64,000 bases of DNA from Ailurus styani. Lineage: Eukaryota > Chordata > Mammalia > Carnivora > Ailuridae. Under the pieces are notes generated by a model that worked only from the letters and a program-made list of their open reading frames with translations, did not search any database and was not told the DNA's origin. Positions 23,346 through 43,861 of this stretch are shown one piece after another. Where the stretch lies: NCBI GenBank assembly GCA_002007465.1, contig LNAC01000008.1, positions 8,094,916 through 8,158,915 of the forward strand. The letters run 5' to 3'. The translations under genes and the position numbers were made by a program. Position 1 is the stretch's first letter, and each line of letters opens with the position of its first letter.

Positions 23346-24289
23346 GGGAAAAAAAGTTAGAGTTTGGAACCTGATCTGCCCCTTGTTTACTGTGTAGCCC
23401 TGAGCAAATGTCTTACCCTCTCTGGGCTTCTGTTTGTTCCCTGCCTCCCTCCGCCCCACCCTACACTCCCCCTCTCCCCAGCTCTGGGTCACGGTCACCA
23501 CCATCCTGATCTTACAGAGTCTCTTCAATTCTGCGTTTCCCCATTTCAGCCCTTTGGGGCTTGAAGCAGGGCTGGGAGCAAGGGAGCCCAACATCACTTG
23601 AGCCGCCTTGGAACTCATGATGGGGTGAGGAGGCCCCTCCTGTGGGCTCCTCCACTACCCGCCAGCCATTTGGAAATAACAGGCTGGCGGTAGCAGCCGT
23701 TCTGGGCAAAGCCTGTTTCCTGTGATGTTCAGGGTTGCCTGGTACCCAGGAGAGGTCAAGAGGCCACCAGAGTAGGGAAGGGCTTTGGCTGGGCCAACAG
23801 CCGCCCCCAGCGGCACCCTTCCAGGGAAGCCTGGGTCAGAGCTGGGATCACCACCCTTCCCAAGGGCAGAGGGCAGCAAGAAGGACCTTTCTCAGTGTTT
23901 GGAGATGGAGGGAGAGGATGGGGGCTTGGCATGCTGCCAGAATCACCCCCATGAAAGCAGGTCGGGCGTAAGAGCCTGTGATCCAGAAAGCCCACTGAGG
24001 CAGGAGTGAGGGGTGGGGGCATCCAGTCTCTACCATTTGCCTAATCAGAGTGACATCCATAGGGGCTGACCACCACCACCGACGCCCCCTACCCCCCCCA
24101 ACACACCTAGAGAGGCTGGCTCGGACAGAGCACAGTGATTGGTCCCGGGCGGGGCGTGGGACCTGAGCTGGACCAATGAGAGTCGGCCCTGAGATCTCCG
24201 CGGGGCCTATCAGGGGAAAAGTGCTCAGTTTCCTCTAGACCTTGGCTTGGAGACGTGGGCTCCCGGAGGGGCAGGGAGAGGGCTGCCCA
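23346..24289. other. Intergenic, no gene recognised
   Basis: Contains an MIR-like piece at about 23375-23435 (TTTACTGTGTAGCCCTGAGCAAATGTCTTACCCTCTCTGGGCTTC). Around 24115-24220 are CCAAT-box-like elements (GACCAATGAGAG and GTGATTGGTCCCGGGCGGGGCG) in a small GC-rich stretch, but no exon could be attached to them. Confidence 0.5.
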
Positions 24290-25075
24290 GGGAGGTGAAA
24301 ATAAGATACCGCCTCACACCCACTAGGATGACCGTCATCACAAGCCGAAAATGAGTGTTGGCCGGGTTGCGGAAGAGCCGGAACCCTCAGGAAGTGCTGG
24401 AGGGAGTGTCAGTGGTGTGGCCACTGTGGAAAACAGGGCGGCAGTTCCTCAGAAAGTCAGACATCCACTTATAGGATTCAGGGATCTCACGCGCCAGTTA
24501 CATACTCCAGAGACCAGAAAACAGGTCTTCAAACGACACTTGGCACCGACGCGTTCACAGCATTCATTAGGCACGATCGCAAAAGGGTGGGAACAACCCA
24601 GGTTGTTGAATGAATACGCGAAATTAACACGCGAAATGTGGTCCGTGCGTCCAACAAAATGCTAGTTAGGCATGAAAAGGAACGGAGCATCCTTGCAGAT
24701 GCAAGCTGCAACGTGGATGAACCTTGAGGACACGCTCTGTGAGAGAAGCCAGACACAAAAGGACACATGTTGTACGACTCTGTTTATATGGAACGTCTAG
24801 AACAGGCAAATCCATAGAGACAGAAAACAGATTAGTGATTGCCAGGGGGTGGGGGAGGGGATGGGGAGTGCCTGCTAATGGGGACCAGGTTTCCTTTTGG
24901 GAGGAGAGGAACATGTTCTGCGATAGAAGGGATTATTGCAGGGCATCACGCATGCACTAAAAACCACTGAATTGTACACTTTATAATTGTTAAAATGATA
25001 AATTTTATGTCATGGGTATTTTAGCACAAGGTTTATTTGTTCGTTGTTTGTTTGTTTGTTTGTTTAAAGGAAGAA
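24290..25075 (+). mobile_element. LINE-1 3' fragment
   Basis: ATAAGATACCGCCTCACACCCACTAGGATGACCGTCATCA, CCACTGTGGAAAACAGGGCGGCAGTTCCTCA, GGAACGTCTAGAACAGGCAAATCCATAGAGACAGAAAACAGATTAGTGATTGCCAGGGG, then TAAATTTTATGTCATGGGTATTTT, followed by a (TTTG)n run at about 25045-25066. Confidence 0.85.
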
Positions 25076-27045
25076 AAAGACAGCTGATGGAGAGACACAG
25101 ATCTGATCCTGGAGGCTTCATTTGGGGATCTGGATCCAGCCATGCCTGAAAGCAGCCCTCCCGCTGGGGTAAGGCAGTAAGAGATGGGCTTTCTCTCCCT
25201 ATAACTTGGCATTTCAGAAAATCAGCTAAGGTTTGTTCTTGCCCATGTCCCCATCGTTGCGAAGAGCCTCACTGAAGGTGCTGGGGGCCTCAGGAGAGTC
25301 CAAACCTCACTCCCTGGCCCTCTGCTTTCCCATCTGTAAGATGGGGGGGGCCCAGGTCCCACCATGGTAGCAATACCAGGTCTCACTATGCCCTCACTAG
25401 GATGATGTTTCATTGCCTATCACAGGCCTGTGAGCAAGGTGTTCTGAGCTCAGCAAAGGGAAGAAACTGCCAGGGCCCATGTTCCCCTTCCACGCTGTGC
25501 CACCTTCAAACAAACTGCCAGGGCCTCAGGAAGAAAGTGTCCAGGGCCCCGAGAGGCAGCACGGCTGGGTGCAGATGAGCTCACGCTTAGCATCTGATCA
25601 GTTTGGGTTCATATCTTGGCTCTGGCCCTCTGTGATCCTGGGCCAGCTGTCTCCCCTTCTGGGCCTCAGTTTCCCCTCTCTAAAACAGACTGGATGTTCT
25701 GGGTGTCGGGCGTGGGGTCTGCTGGGTGAGCAGTTGCTGTCTCAGGAGAGCTCATTAAGACCGGGACGTGTCTGGTGGCATCCAATCTGGGCTAGGACTG
25801 CTGGCGTGGGCAGAGCCCGGTGCTTGGGGGGTGGGGCACCTTACCGGTTTACTGGCCCCCCTCGAGGGGGATGCAGCCAGGATACATCCTCCCCTCCGCG
25901 CCGTGTTGCTATTGGGTTCTGAAAGGATATGAATGTAGAAATAACTCGTTGATTCTTTTTCCACTTGCCGCTGAGCTCTCAGCGTCCCGGCGCGCCCGGC
26001 CGGAGGCTGGCACTGTGTCCAGGCACCTGGAGAGCCTCACTTGGCCCCGGCACAGGGACTCACTGAGTGTTTGGCGGCTGGCAGGCTCCAGGCGTCAGCA
26101 CATGGCGTGGTCCTTCTCTCCTGTGGCTGCTCCGGAGATGGGGGTGGAAAGCGCCTCGTAGCTCCCACGGCCTCCGGGAGCCTCCCTGGACAGCCAAGAG
26201 AGGTGAGGGTATGGCCAAGAGGGCGGTTCTGTTGGGGTCAACTCGGAGACTCCCTCCCGTGGCACCTCAAATGTGGGATGCCCCCAGACCTTGTCTCCAG
26301 CCTCCCTGGGGCCCTGTGGCTTCCTACAGCTCTGTGCCCCCACTGCCTGGCAGCCGCATCACCCCAGGTCCACAGCTCTGTTAGACCATAGTCCCTTGGC
26401 TCTAGGGTCCCACAGTCCTGTGGCTTTAGCGTCCTGTGGTTCTCTGGCCCCATTGACCCATGACGCTATGACTTTGTCATTCTTTAGTTCTGTGTCTCTT
26501 TGTTCTGTGGTCTCATGTCTCTTGGATTCTTTGGAACTTCATGACTCTAGAAAAGAGTAAGTTATTCACACCAGTGGGAAATAGAGTCAGGAAGCCTCAT
26601 GGGCTGGGTGTTCCAGGGACCACCCCCACAGCACCATGTGGACCGACAGCAACAGTGACATCATCCCTTTTCCAGAGGGCTCCACGGACTCATCCCATAG
26701 CTCCCTCTCAGACTGCCCTGACAGCAGCTGTGGTTTGGCCATTCCTGAAGGGTTTCATTAAACACCTCAGTCTCCCTCTGTGGTGCAGGAATATGGACAC
26801 ACAGGCCAGGAAGCCTAGTCTGGCCTGAGGGAGTAACCTTTAAGGTAGGGTAAATAGGGGTCAGCCGGGGAAAGAGCAGGAGGAGGAGCACTCCAGGCCG
26901 AGGGCAGCCGGTGCAAAGGTCCTGAGATGGGGAGGAGCTGAAAGGTAAGAGGCCCAGAGAGGCAGCCAGTGAGGCCGCAGTGAGGCCTAACTGTTCCCTG
27001 CCCTTTGTCTCAGGCAGGGCAAAGGGGACAGAGAGTAGACAAAAA
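25076..27045. other. Intergenic with MIR fragment and degenerate repeat
   Basis: MIR-like at 25560-25690 (GGTTCATATCTTGGCTCTGGCCCTCTGTGATCCTGGGCCAGCTGTC...CCTCAGTTTCCCC). At 26365-26530 a degenerate repeat of about 16-20 bp units is visible. Around 26885-26960 is another piece of the old repeat seen at 21490. No gene recognised. Confidence 0.55.
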
Positions 27046-27057
27046 TCACCTGCTGTG

Positions 27058-27253
27058 GGGCGCCTGGGTGGCTCAGTTGGTTAGGCATCTGCCTTCGGCT
27101 CAGGTCATGATCCCAGGGTCCTGAGATCGAGACCCACATTGGGCTTCCTGCTCAGCGGGGAGCCTGCTTCTCCCTCGGCCTGCTCTCCTTGCTCTCCCTG
27201 CGTGTGCTCTCATTCTTTCTCTGACAAATAAATAAATAAAATATTTTAAAAAA
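27058..27253 (+). mobile_element. CAN-SINE with 11-bp target-site duplication
   Basis: Head GGGCGCCTGGGTGGCTCAGTTGGTTAGGCATCTGCC, tail AAATAAATAAATAAAATATTTTAAAA. CACCTGCTGTG flanks it at 27047-27057 and 27254-27264. Confidence 0.95.
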
Positions 27254-27364
27254 CACCTGCTGTGTGCTTCAATTTCATTCTCCCATTGACTCCTTATAGT
27301 GATCTCTGAATGGGGTTGCCATATAGCCAGAGAGGCTCCTGGGGGTCCAGCCAGCCAGACCCAT

Positions 27365-27675
27365 CCGCCTACTCACCCACCCTCCCACCTCTCCACTCAC
27401 TCATCCATTCACCTGCCCAACCACCCAACTGTCCACCCATCCACACACCCAGCCATCCCGTCTATCTACCTATCCACCATTTATCCATCCATCCATCCAT
27501 CCATCCGTCCAGCCAGCCAGCCAGCTAGCCAGCCACTCATCCCCAACCCGTCCAACAATACAAACATCCAGCATCCATCTACCCACCCAATCATCCATCC
27601 ATCTACTCATCCAACCATCCAACCACTCATCATCCTTCCCATCCACCCGCCCATCCATCCATCTACCTACTCACC
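27365..27675 (+). repeat. Degenerate tetranucleotide array (CCAT/CCAC/CCAA)n
   Basis: About 310 bp of imperfect four-base units (CATCCATCCATCC, CCAACCACCCAAC, CAGCCAGCCAGC). The purest core is about 27480-27535. Open frames through it are low-complexity artefacts rich in His, Pro, Ser and Thr. Confidence 0.93.
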
Positions 27676-27679
27676 TGTG

Positions 27680-28085
27680 GAGCTCATGGCTCTGTTCCTG
27701 CACAGGGCTCCTATCACCACCCCCCTGTCTGTGTTCCAGCCCTCCTCCCTGCTCCATTGCTCCCTCACTTCTCTGCTCCAGCCGCACCTGCTTCCCCGGT
27801 GAATCCCCAAAGTGTCAGACACCTCCCACCTCTGGGCTCCTGCCTTTGCCGCGCCCTCTGCCTGGGTGCTCATCAGCCAGAACCCATTCATCTGCCCTCG
27901 TCTTGGCACCAACGTCCCCCCACAGAGGCCTCCCTGACCCCCGGGCTCCGTTTCCTGCAGACCAGCCAGCTCCTCCTTCCCAGCGGCAAGCGCTCCGTGC
28001 CACCGCATGCACTTGTCCACTTTCGAGACCAGGCACCCACCTCGGGGCTGAGAAGCCAAGACCAGCTCCTCCCTGTTGGCTAGGT
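27680..28085 (+). repeat. L2 LINE fragment
   Basis: CCTTTGCCGCGCCCTCTGCCTGGGTGCTCATC...CCCTCGTCTTGGCACCAACGTCCCCCCACAGAGGCCTCCCTGACCC follows the L2 3' consensus. Confidence 0.6.
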
Positions 28086-30940
28086 GGCAAGGGGTCTGTA
28101 TGCTGAATGAAATTGTCTGATTTTATCCCACTGACCGATAATCATTCCTTTGGCACCCGTTGTGTGCCAATCCTCCTACATTGGGGCTGGGGCTCCTCCC
28201 TGCCCAGTATCCTCCCTCCCCTAACTGGCCCATGCCCTGGTCTGGGCCTCTGGCTGCCAGGCAGCGGGGGGGTAAACACACCCCGCCCTCGGCCTCCCGC
28301 GCCATCCATCCCTGGCCTGAACAAGGGCCTCCTGTTAATGAGCTGAGGTGGGGGCCAGAGAGGGGCGGGAGGAGGGGGGATGAGGAAGGATGAGGAATCA
28401 GGTTCAGGGCCCTGGTTCCTGTGCTCTCTGCTGCCCACCCACCCATCCTCCCAACAGCTGCAGAAGCCTGGGTGGGGGACCCTCTCCCTATGGCCTTCAT
28501 GGGGAGGGGAACATGTGTCTTCCTTCTCCGAGCATCCAGTGCCCAAACCGAGGCAACAGGGCGAACATGCCTCTCTGAACCTCAGTTTGCCCACCTGCAG
28601 AGTGGGGACGTTCTTGCGTGCCACCATGGAAAAGTGCTCAGCACACTTCTCACGACTGACTTACTCAGTTCTCCTGACTCCCCTACGATGTGGGGGCTCT
28701 TGTCCCCATTTCACCTGGGTTTTTACTGCTCCTGTGCGGGTGCACAAAACTTTAGCCATTTCTATTCTTCACTTTGTTAAACAGAGAGAGAGAACAAAAC
28801 TTGTGTAGTTAGCCCCATAGGCTGTCTCTCTCCCTGTAACACAGACACAGGCTTGTTTTCCTATTACCCTACAAAACTCTCCTTAAATGTGAGGGGCAAG
28901 GAGAGAGGAGGAGGGTGCTCATTTGTGCTGCCACAGTTATCTCTGGAAAATTCTAACTTCATTCTCTCAAATCAATGCCCGCTGAATGCCACATCGGACT
29001 GGGTCGATTCCAGTACTTTCTCCCCTACAGCGACTCTGCAGTACACTCACGAACCTTGAGAATTAGAAATTTCCATGATAATAAACTCTTGAAGGTGGAT
29101 CTGCCCTTCCCCCCCAAAAAGGAAAAGAAAAAAGAAGAAACCGAGGCACAGAGATGTTAAGCAACCTGCCCCAGGCCCCACAGCAGAGCTGGGATATGCG
29201 ACCCAGGGCTCCTATGCTGGAAAACAAGACCTTTGTCGCTGTGCCCTGCTTCCCCTGTCCGCCCCCCCCACGCCCCCATGATGAGGAGTTCATGCCTCCT
29301 GGGGCAGGGGGTTGGGGGAGCAGAAAGGGGAAACACACATGGGGTATGGCAAGGTTTTAAGCACTTGGCACTTGCTCAATAAATTGTAGCCGCTATTTTT
29401 ATTGTTATCTCCTTTCTTTATCAGCACCTTCCTGGGACGGAGTGGGGACAGGGTTGGGGCAGCTGGAAAGTGGGAGTGTAGGCGGGGCTTCCTGAAGTTC
29501 ACAGTGTAAGTCACGGTGGGTGTGCCTGACTCCAGTGTCTGGGTGGCACCCTGGCACCCGCTCCCATACCCCCAACCACTTGGTCCTGCTGGAGAGATGG
29601 GTCCAGTGGGGCCGTCCAAGCCAGGCTGGGTCAGGCTCTCAGCTACGGAGGCAGCCGGAGCCAAGTGGCCTCCCTCACGGCCCTGATGAATTCCCCAGAC
29701 CCGGGGCCTGTGGCCGGGCCCGCCCAGGGCAGGGCTGCTGCCTTCCCGACATACTTTCCCTCTGGATTCACGAGGAGAGGCGGCTGGGTAAGCTGGGGGC
29801 GCCCACATGTCTCCTGGCCCGGCAAACCCCTGCCAGGAAGGGCCCGGGGGCCCCATCGCACAGGCACCAGTCCCCCTGCCCCAGCCTGGCCAGGATCCCA
29901 GAACCACTGGGTCCGGTGTGATGGGAAGGGGAGCTGGCTGGGGCGCCGGCCAAAGGCTCAGGCCAGGAGGTCCTGGGCAGCAGAATCTTCACAGCTAATG
30001 AGGGGTCTGGGCCGGCATTTCTCGTCTGGATTCTGGAGCCAAGGGCAATGGGGGGGTGGTGGTGTGAAGGCCTTAGGGGTCCCACCTTCCTCAGTTCTAA
30101 TTCCTGCTGTGTGACCTCGAGCTGTCTCATCTCCTCTCTAGGGAAAATGTGAATAAGGACAATCGAGGTGTAAGTGACATAGTATATACATTCCATATTG
30201 TATAGCAAGGCTAACAGAGGAGCCAGACATCAGGCACAGGGTAGCTCATTCAATTCTCGCGACCGTAGTCACCCCGATTTTACAAGTGAGGAAACAGAGG
30301 CACAGAGAGGACATGCAGCTTGCCCAAAGTCACACAGCAAGGCTGTGCCCAGCCAACATTTGAACCTAGACCATGTGTGTGGCCCCCAAGTCTGTCGTAA
30401 AGTACAGTGGGGGCAGGTATTACTATTAGTAATAATAATGATGTCCCAGTAATGATAAGGAATAAGAAGGGATCTGCTAATCCTAGTAGGTAACCTCACA
30501 GCTCACCAGCCTCCTCTCTCTGCAGCGAGGGATCCCCAGGCTGTGAGAGACAGAACAAAACAAAGACAATCCCAGTTCCCACAGTCAGGCCACCCCAACT
30601 TTCTCTGCCAGGAATATTCTGCCAGGGGTCCCAGAAGGCTGTCAAACAGCCACCAGCCCTTGAGCCCAGCCAAGGAAGAGCATGGAGGGCTTCATGGAAG
30701 AGGAGGCATCGGATCCTGGACTTGAAGGATGGAAGAAGGTATCTGGGGTGATGGGGAGCAGTATCTGCAAAGACTGGGAGGACACCCAGAGTAAGTTACT
30801 CTGTAACGTGAGAGTGGTGTGGTGTGCTTGAGAGGAGTCCCTGCCTGGAAGGAGGATTTCACGGTCAGTGAGATCCAGGAGGCAGGACTGTAAACCAGAC
30901 TGCTCATCTGGGCCTCTGTTGGCTGATCTGCAAACGGGGA
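28086..30940. other. Intergenic with MIR fragments, no gene
   Basis: MIR-like pieces at 28570-28600, 29135-29260 (GAAACCGAGGCACAGAGATGTTAAGCAACCTGCC), 30085-30180 and 30265-30370 (GAGGAAACAGAGGCACAGAGAGGACATGCAGCTTGCCC). The remainder is unique GC-rich sequence with open but featureless frames on both strands. Confidence 0.6.
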
Positions 30941-32020
30941 CATCCTCAGGACTTCTGCCTTTGCCATTCCCCCTGCTTGGAATGCCCTTCCCTGCATCTC
31001 CCCATGGCCTGGCCATGAACAAGGCCACGTGCGTCCGAGTCCCAGCCTCGTGCCCAGCCTGTGGCAGAGGCTGGCTTCCATGCACCCTTGTCTCAGCTGC
31101 ATGAGGCACACGCAAGCCCACAGGCCCCGCTGGAGTTGTGGTTTTCCCAAGAATTCCAGTGCCAGCCGGGAGCGGCCCCCAGGTGTGCTGGACGCCAAGG
31201 AAAACAGGAGGTGAGCTCATGGCCCGGCCACAGGCACTGGGCAAGGTGGGCACTGTCAGGGCACAGGCTTCACTAGAAATGCCCAGGTTGGGGCTGACTG
31301 CTCCCGCCCAGCCTCCTCGCCAGACCCACCCCCTCCTACTTACCCTCTGTGGCTCCCTATTGACCTAGAAGACAGCCTGAGCTCCACACCACTGGTACCG
31401 CATCTCCTGAGCTCCAACATCTTTCTACCCTAAGATCATTCCTTCTAACAGACCATGGTCATTTCTGTCACAGGGCCTTTGCATATTCTATTCCTCTACC
31501 TGGAATGCCTACCACCATTTTTTTTCCTGGGCCATGTCCTCCTCATCTTCCTGGTCCCAGTTTGGTGTTCCCTCCACCTCTGAAAAGCCTACCTGGATCC
31601 CCCCACCCCACCCCGCCCCAGGCTAGGTCAGGCACCTCCTTGGAGCTCCCACTGCTGCCTGTGTATCCACATCACAGCTCTGGCCCCTTTGGGTGATAAT
31701 GCAGTTGCCTCCCCACCAACCTGGGCTCCCCTAGAGGGAGGAGCCCTGACTCTCTTGTTCATCCTGTGTCGAGAGTCCAGCCTAGGACATGACACGTAGT
31801 AGGTGCTCAGTGTGTGTTTGTGGAAGAAATAAATGTGTCTGAAATTTCCCCACCTCCAAGCCATAGGTGCTTCCTCTGCTGGAGTTGTCCTCACCTTCCC
31901 TCTGCTGATCTGAGTCCTTCTTTTCCTTTAGGTTTCCTCCCCACCTCCTCCGGGAAGCCCTCGGTGACTTCTCTGCAGCCTCCCAGGAGAACAGATCTGG
32001 CTATGACCCTGCTCTAACCT
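30941..32020 (+). repeat. L2 LINE fragments
   Basis: 30955-31045 (TGCCTTTGCCATTCCCCCTGCTTGGAATGCCCTTCCC), 31330-31800 (TGGCTCCCTATTGACCTAGAAGACAG; CAGGGCCTTTGCATATTCTATTCCTCTACCTGGAATGCC; AAAGCCTACCTGG) and 31900-32010 are L2 3' pieces. MIR-like sequence lies at 32035-32100 and 32575-32650. Confidence 0.6.
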
Positions 32021-32893
32021 CATCCTTGCCCCTTGCAGTGGCCTTAGGCTAGCCACTTCCCCTTTCTGGGTCTCCATTTCCTGATCTGTACAATAGAGGC
32101 TTCGAGCACTTGGAGGGTAGGGTGGAGAGGGTTAACTCCAGAGAGTCGAAATGTTTTGTAGCTCAGGAGAGAGGCTACGCTGGGGGGAACGATTTTCCCG
32201 ATTAGCAGTAATTTTTATTTTTATTACAGGCTGTTCCCACAGCAGCTGGAGCGGAGCTCGGAAGGTATGGCGCAGAGTCCACAAACAGAAGCCCTGGCCA
32301 CCCCCAACAGACCTCCTCCAGCTGGAGCCCTTGAATCTGTGCACTCCCCTGCTGAGGATGGGACCTGCACACAGCCCATTACACAGATTGGGAAACTGAG
32401 TGGGCTCCCGGCCAGGCTGTCCCCACCCAGCACTCACCAGCCGGAGAACCACAGACAGGGGTGACCATAAAGCCGATCTGGGAGCCACTTGCAACTCTCT
32501 AGACCTGGGCAGGGAACCCGCTCTCACTTGACCCCCCATTTTCATGCAATAATGATAATCATTAACAATGATACTTATTACCTCCCTTGTGCAGGGGAGG
32601 AAACTGAAGCACAGAGATATGACATTGGCCCCATTTTGAAACGAGTGAGGAAGGAGTGGAGGGCCGGTCAGCCTGACTTAAAGCAGAGTGGGGGGTGGAG
32701 GCCCTAACTTTAGCCTCTCTTGACTCTGTTTCCCCAAGTGTGAGCTGAGGGGAGCCGCCCTGGGGATTGCCTCCTACTCAGCTATATCCCAATCTTGGCA
32801 TACAGCAGGCACTCAATAAATAAGTGAAAGAGGGCTGGAGGGTGGTCCCACCTGACAACCCGCCCCACCGATCTCTACGCTCAGGTTCCCCCG

Positions 32894-32900
32894 TGACTCA
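32894..32900 (+). promoter_or_regulatory. AP-1-like site upstream of COMP
   Basis: A perfect TGACTCA heptamer about 140 bp upstream of the COMP TATA-like box. AP-1 control of COMP through this site is inference; short motifs occur by chance. Confidence 0.35.
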
Positions 32901-33037
32901 GTTTCCCCGTCGTGTCCAGGTTCAGCAACACCGGGCGGGGCCTTGAACGCAGAGACCAGCGCCATCTGTTTACCTTGCGGCTGGACGCTGGGCGGGGCCA
33001 CTGGTGGGCCGTCCCGGGAGCCGGCTGCGCGGCGGGG

Positions 33038-33044
33038 ATAAATA
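33038..33044 (+). promoter_or_regulatory. COMP: COMP TATA-like box
   Basis: ATAAATA in a GC-rich context (GGGGATAAATAGGCCCC), 67 bp upstream of the COMP ATG. A start about 30 bp downstream would give a short 5' UTR (about 33068-33104), consistent with a tissue-restricted, TATA-type promoter. Confidence 0.7.
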
Positions 33045-33104
33045 GGCCCCGCGGGCCTCGTGGGCAGCAGAGAGCGAGCTGCAGTCCAGCTCCCCGCCGC
33101 CGCC

Positions 33105-41084
<7,980 letters not shown>

Positions 41085-41104
41085 AGAGACGAAAACACTG
41101 GATT

Positions 41105-41110
41105 TTTATT
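41105..41110 (-). terminator. CRTC1: CRTC1 distal polyadenylation signal
   Basis: TTTATT on the plus strand is AATAAA on the minus strand, in CATAATAAAAATC. Its position just beyond COMP matches the expected convergent arrangement. Confidence 0.7.
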
Positions 41111-43853
41111 ATGTTTCATTACAAAGGATGCAAAGGTACAAAGACAAAAGCGTCCACGCCAGAGAGGATGGGCAGGGGCCGGCCGAGTGCGCCCTGAGCC
41201 GCCCGCCCCCACCCGCCGTGGGCACCCAACCCACGGCCCACGGGACATCCACAGCACAGTGTACATGCTGGGGGGGGGGCAGAGCCAGCCTGGGGACAGA
41301 GGAACACAGGCGGAGCAGGGCTCGGACCGGCGGTTTGCATATATCAGTGGGCCTGCCCGGCCCCCTGGGGGGGACAGTTTCCTATGGTGGGGCACAGCGG
41401 AGCCAGTGGACCTTGGCTGTCAAAGCCCTTGTCTCAGGGCCTGGTGGCAAAGGCCATGGCTGTGTCCATCTGTCCCGAGTGGGCAAGAGGTCAGAAGTGA
41501 TGGGCTAGGATGGGCTGGGCACTGACTGCCCCCAAGCTCCAGAACCCTGCCAGACGGGGGCAACACCACTCCCCTGCAGGTACCACCTGTCCCTGGCATC
41601 CTGGGGACAGGGCGTGGAGGGCTGGCCAAGAGGGCGGAAGGCGGAGGGAACTGTCTGGAGCCAGCATCGCTCTCATCTCCAGCCCCCACCCCCGACCCTG
41701 CCAGGGAGGATCCTGAGGCCCCAAGACCCATGGGTCTGAGCCAGTGACAGGAGGAAAACAGAGGCCTGGGTCACAAGGATCTTTTTCCCGTTACCCGTGC
41801 CCCGCCCCCCCCATACCTCTGAGAGTACTCCAGTGCCCGGGGCCTGGGGGTGCAGGTCACCCCACCTCCCTTCTGGGGAGTGGCCACTTCGGAGAGAATG
41901 TGTCTGTGGCCAGTTGCCTGTGGCACAGGGAGGGTAATGAGAGGCGCCTGAGCCCCACCCAACCAGGAACCCTGGAGGCCAAAGGTCACGAGAAACCAAG
42001 GACAGTCAGCTCTGGCTGGGCAGGGTCTGATGGAGGAGTGTCCGAGGAACCCCAAGGAGGTGGGGCAGCAACACACCCAGCTGCCCACTCACACCAGACA
42101 GGCCTCCAGCAGTGTGTGTGTGTGGGAAACACGATACCCCCCCAGTCCCTGCCCCCTCACCCGCCGCAGCTCTACAAGCCAAGTGGGACGGGCTCAGGTG
42201 GCCAAAACTCCCTTACCTGGAGTGCCACCTGCAGGAGCGATGGGCCAAGACCAGGGGTACTAGGAACCCTTGACCTTGCGGCCCCCACACCCTACCCCCA
42301 CACCGAGAGCCTCTGTGGCCTCTTAACTATGGCTCCATCAGAACCCAGGGAGGGTGATGGGTGCTCCTGCTGCTTTGTCAGGACCGGGGTGGGGGGTGGA
42401 GGGCCCCCCAATACCACCAGGCCTTACCACACCCAGCCTGTACCCTGGAATGGGGATGACTTCTTTGGAAACGCAGAAACCCAGAATCCAGTTGGGGGGT
42501 GGGAGTCTGGAAGGATGTTTGGTTATGAACCAGCTCAGGGTTGGCTGAGATGTGGAGGCCTGGGGAGGGGGGCACGTTCCCAAGTGTCCTCAGCTCCCCT
42601 GAGGGCCCCTCTAAGGACAGTCCCTCATGGGGGCTCACCAGGCCCAGGATGCTGGATAGGGGGAAGGCAGCCCAGCTCCCCGCAGCCCCGGCACCAGCTC
42701 CCGTCCTGCCCACAGCTAGCACCTGGCACACAGCCCGCAAACCGGACCTCCACCCCGGCACATCTGGATGGACATGGAGCCTTCTCACCCTCCCCGTGGG
42801 GGTCTCCTGGTGCTGGACACCCATCCTTGCCTGCCCCACTATGGCGCATGGGCCTTGCAACAGGGCCCACCCGGCTAGGCATCCTCCGGGGAGCTCAGCC
42901 ACCCAAAGAAATCAGGCCAAACACACAGACATCAGAACCCCTTTTCCCAGCCCCTCAAATGCACAAATAGACGAGACCAGAAAGAGGCTGCAAAAGCAGG
43001 AGCCCTGCCCAGGGCAGGCGGGTGGCTCAGAAGCCCGCAGGGAGGTCTGCATGGAGGTGTGTCTGGGGAAAGGGCCACAAACACACACGGATGCCCTTCC
43101 CTTAGGCCTGGCTGGTCCCAGGGAGTCCTCCGGACCACAGTGGCAGGGGGGACTGGACTCACCCCACCCCATTTTGGGGCCCTTCTGCTCTGGCTGAGGG
43201 GAGCATAGGCAGTTTTTGCATCTGTCAGTTGGGGGCCCCTAAATTTTGTGGAAGGGTCAACCTTCCTCCTGAGCTTTCCACTGAGGGTCTCAGGGTCCCC
43301 TGCCCCAAGGGGTTGGCACCCCCCAACCTTTCCTGCCCAGAAGAGTGTCGGGAGGAAGCCGGGTGTGTGAGGAGAACAGGAGGGGGCTGCAGTACATCCT
43401 GAAGACTGCTGCCTATCTTCCCCTGGGTAAGGACTCAGTGGGGGTGGAGGTTGGCGTGGGTACCTGACAGGGAACACAATCCCGACAAGACCCCTCCTCC
43501 TCCCCCACGTCAGCCCTGGACTTGGATGGGTGGGTGCTGAGGGGGCAGGAGCATAAGCCCTGTTCTCTGGAGGACACAGAGGGGCTGACCCCAGGCTCTA
43601 CTTTGGCCCACAAGCCTCCCTGCGGGTAAACAACTCACTGTCCTGGGGGCTTGGGGGACAGAGGGTAAACTGAGGCAGGTGGGAACACACTGTTTGGCTT
43701 GTTCCCGGGGCAGAAGTTCGCAGAGCTGAGGGGACTGAAATCGGGAGCACTCGGGGGCAGCGGCGGGGGGACAGACTGGCTTGGCCTCTGACTTCACGCG
43801 GGCTGAGCATCCAGGCCTGTCCCGAGCGTGAGCAAGGACGCAGGCGGCGGGTC

Positions 43854-43861
43854 TATGTACA
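43854..43861 (-). promoter_or_regulatory. Pumilio recognition element in CRTC1 3' UTR
   Basis: Minus-strand TGTACATA, a perfect match to the PUM1/PUM2 consensus UGUANAUA, in ATTGTACATAGAC. Confidence 0.5.

Noticed and set aside
27299..27802. Plus-strand frame of 167 codons rich in His, Pro, Ser, Thr
   Set aside because: Translation of the tetranucleotide array; no start context or conserved sequence.
41744..42970. 408-codon plus-strand frame antisense to the CRTC1 3' UTR
   Set aside because: Long but without domain, with Gly/Pro/Thr-rich GC-driven composition and no promoter or splice logic. Support would need conserved reading frame in other species or antisense transcripts with ribosome footprints.
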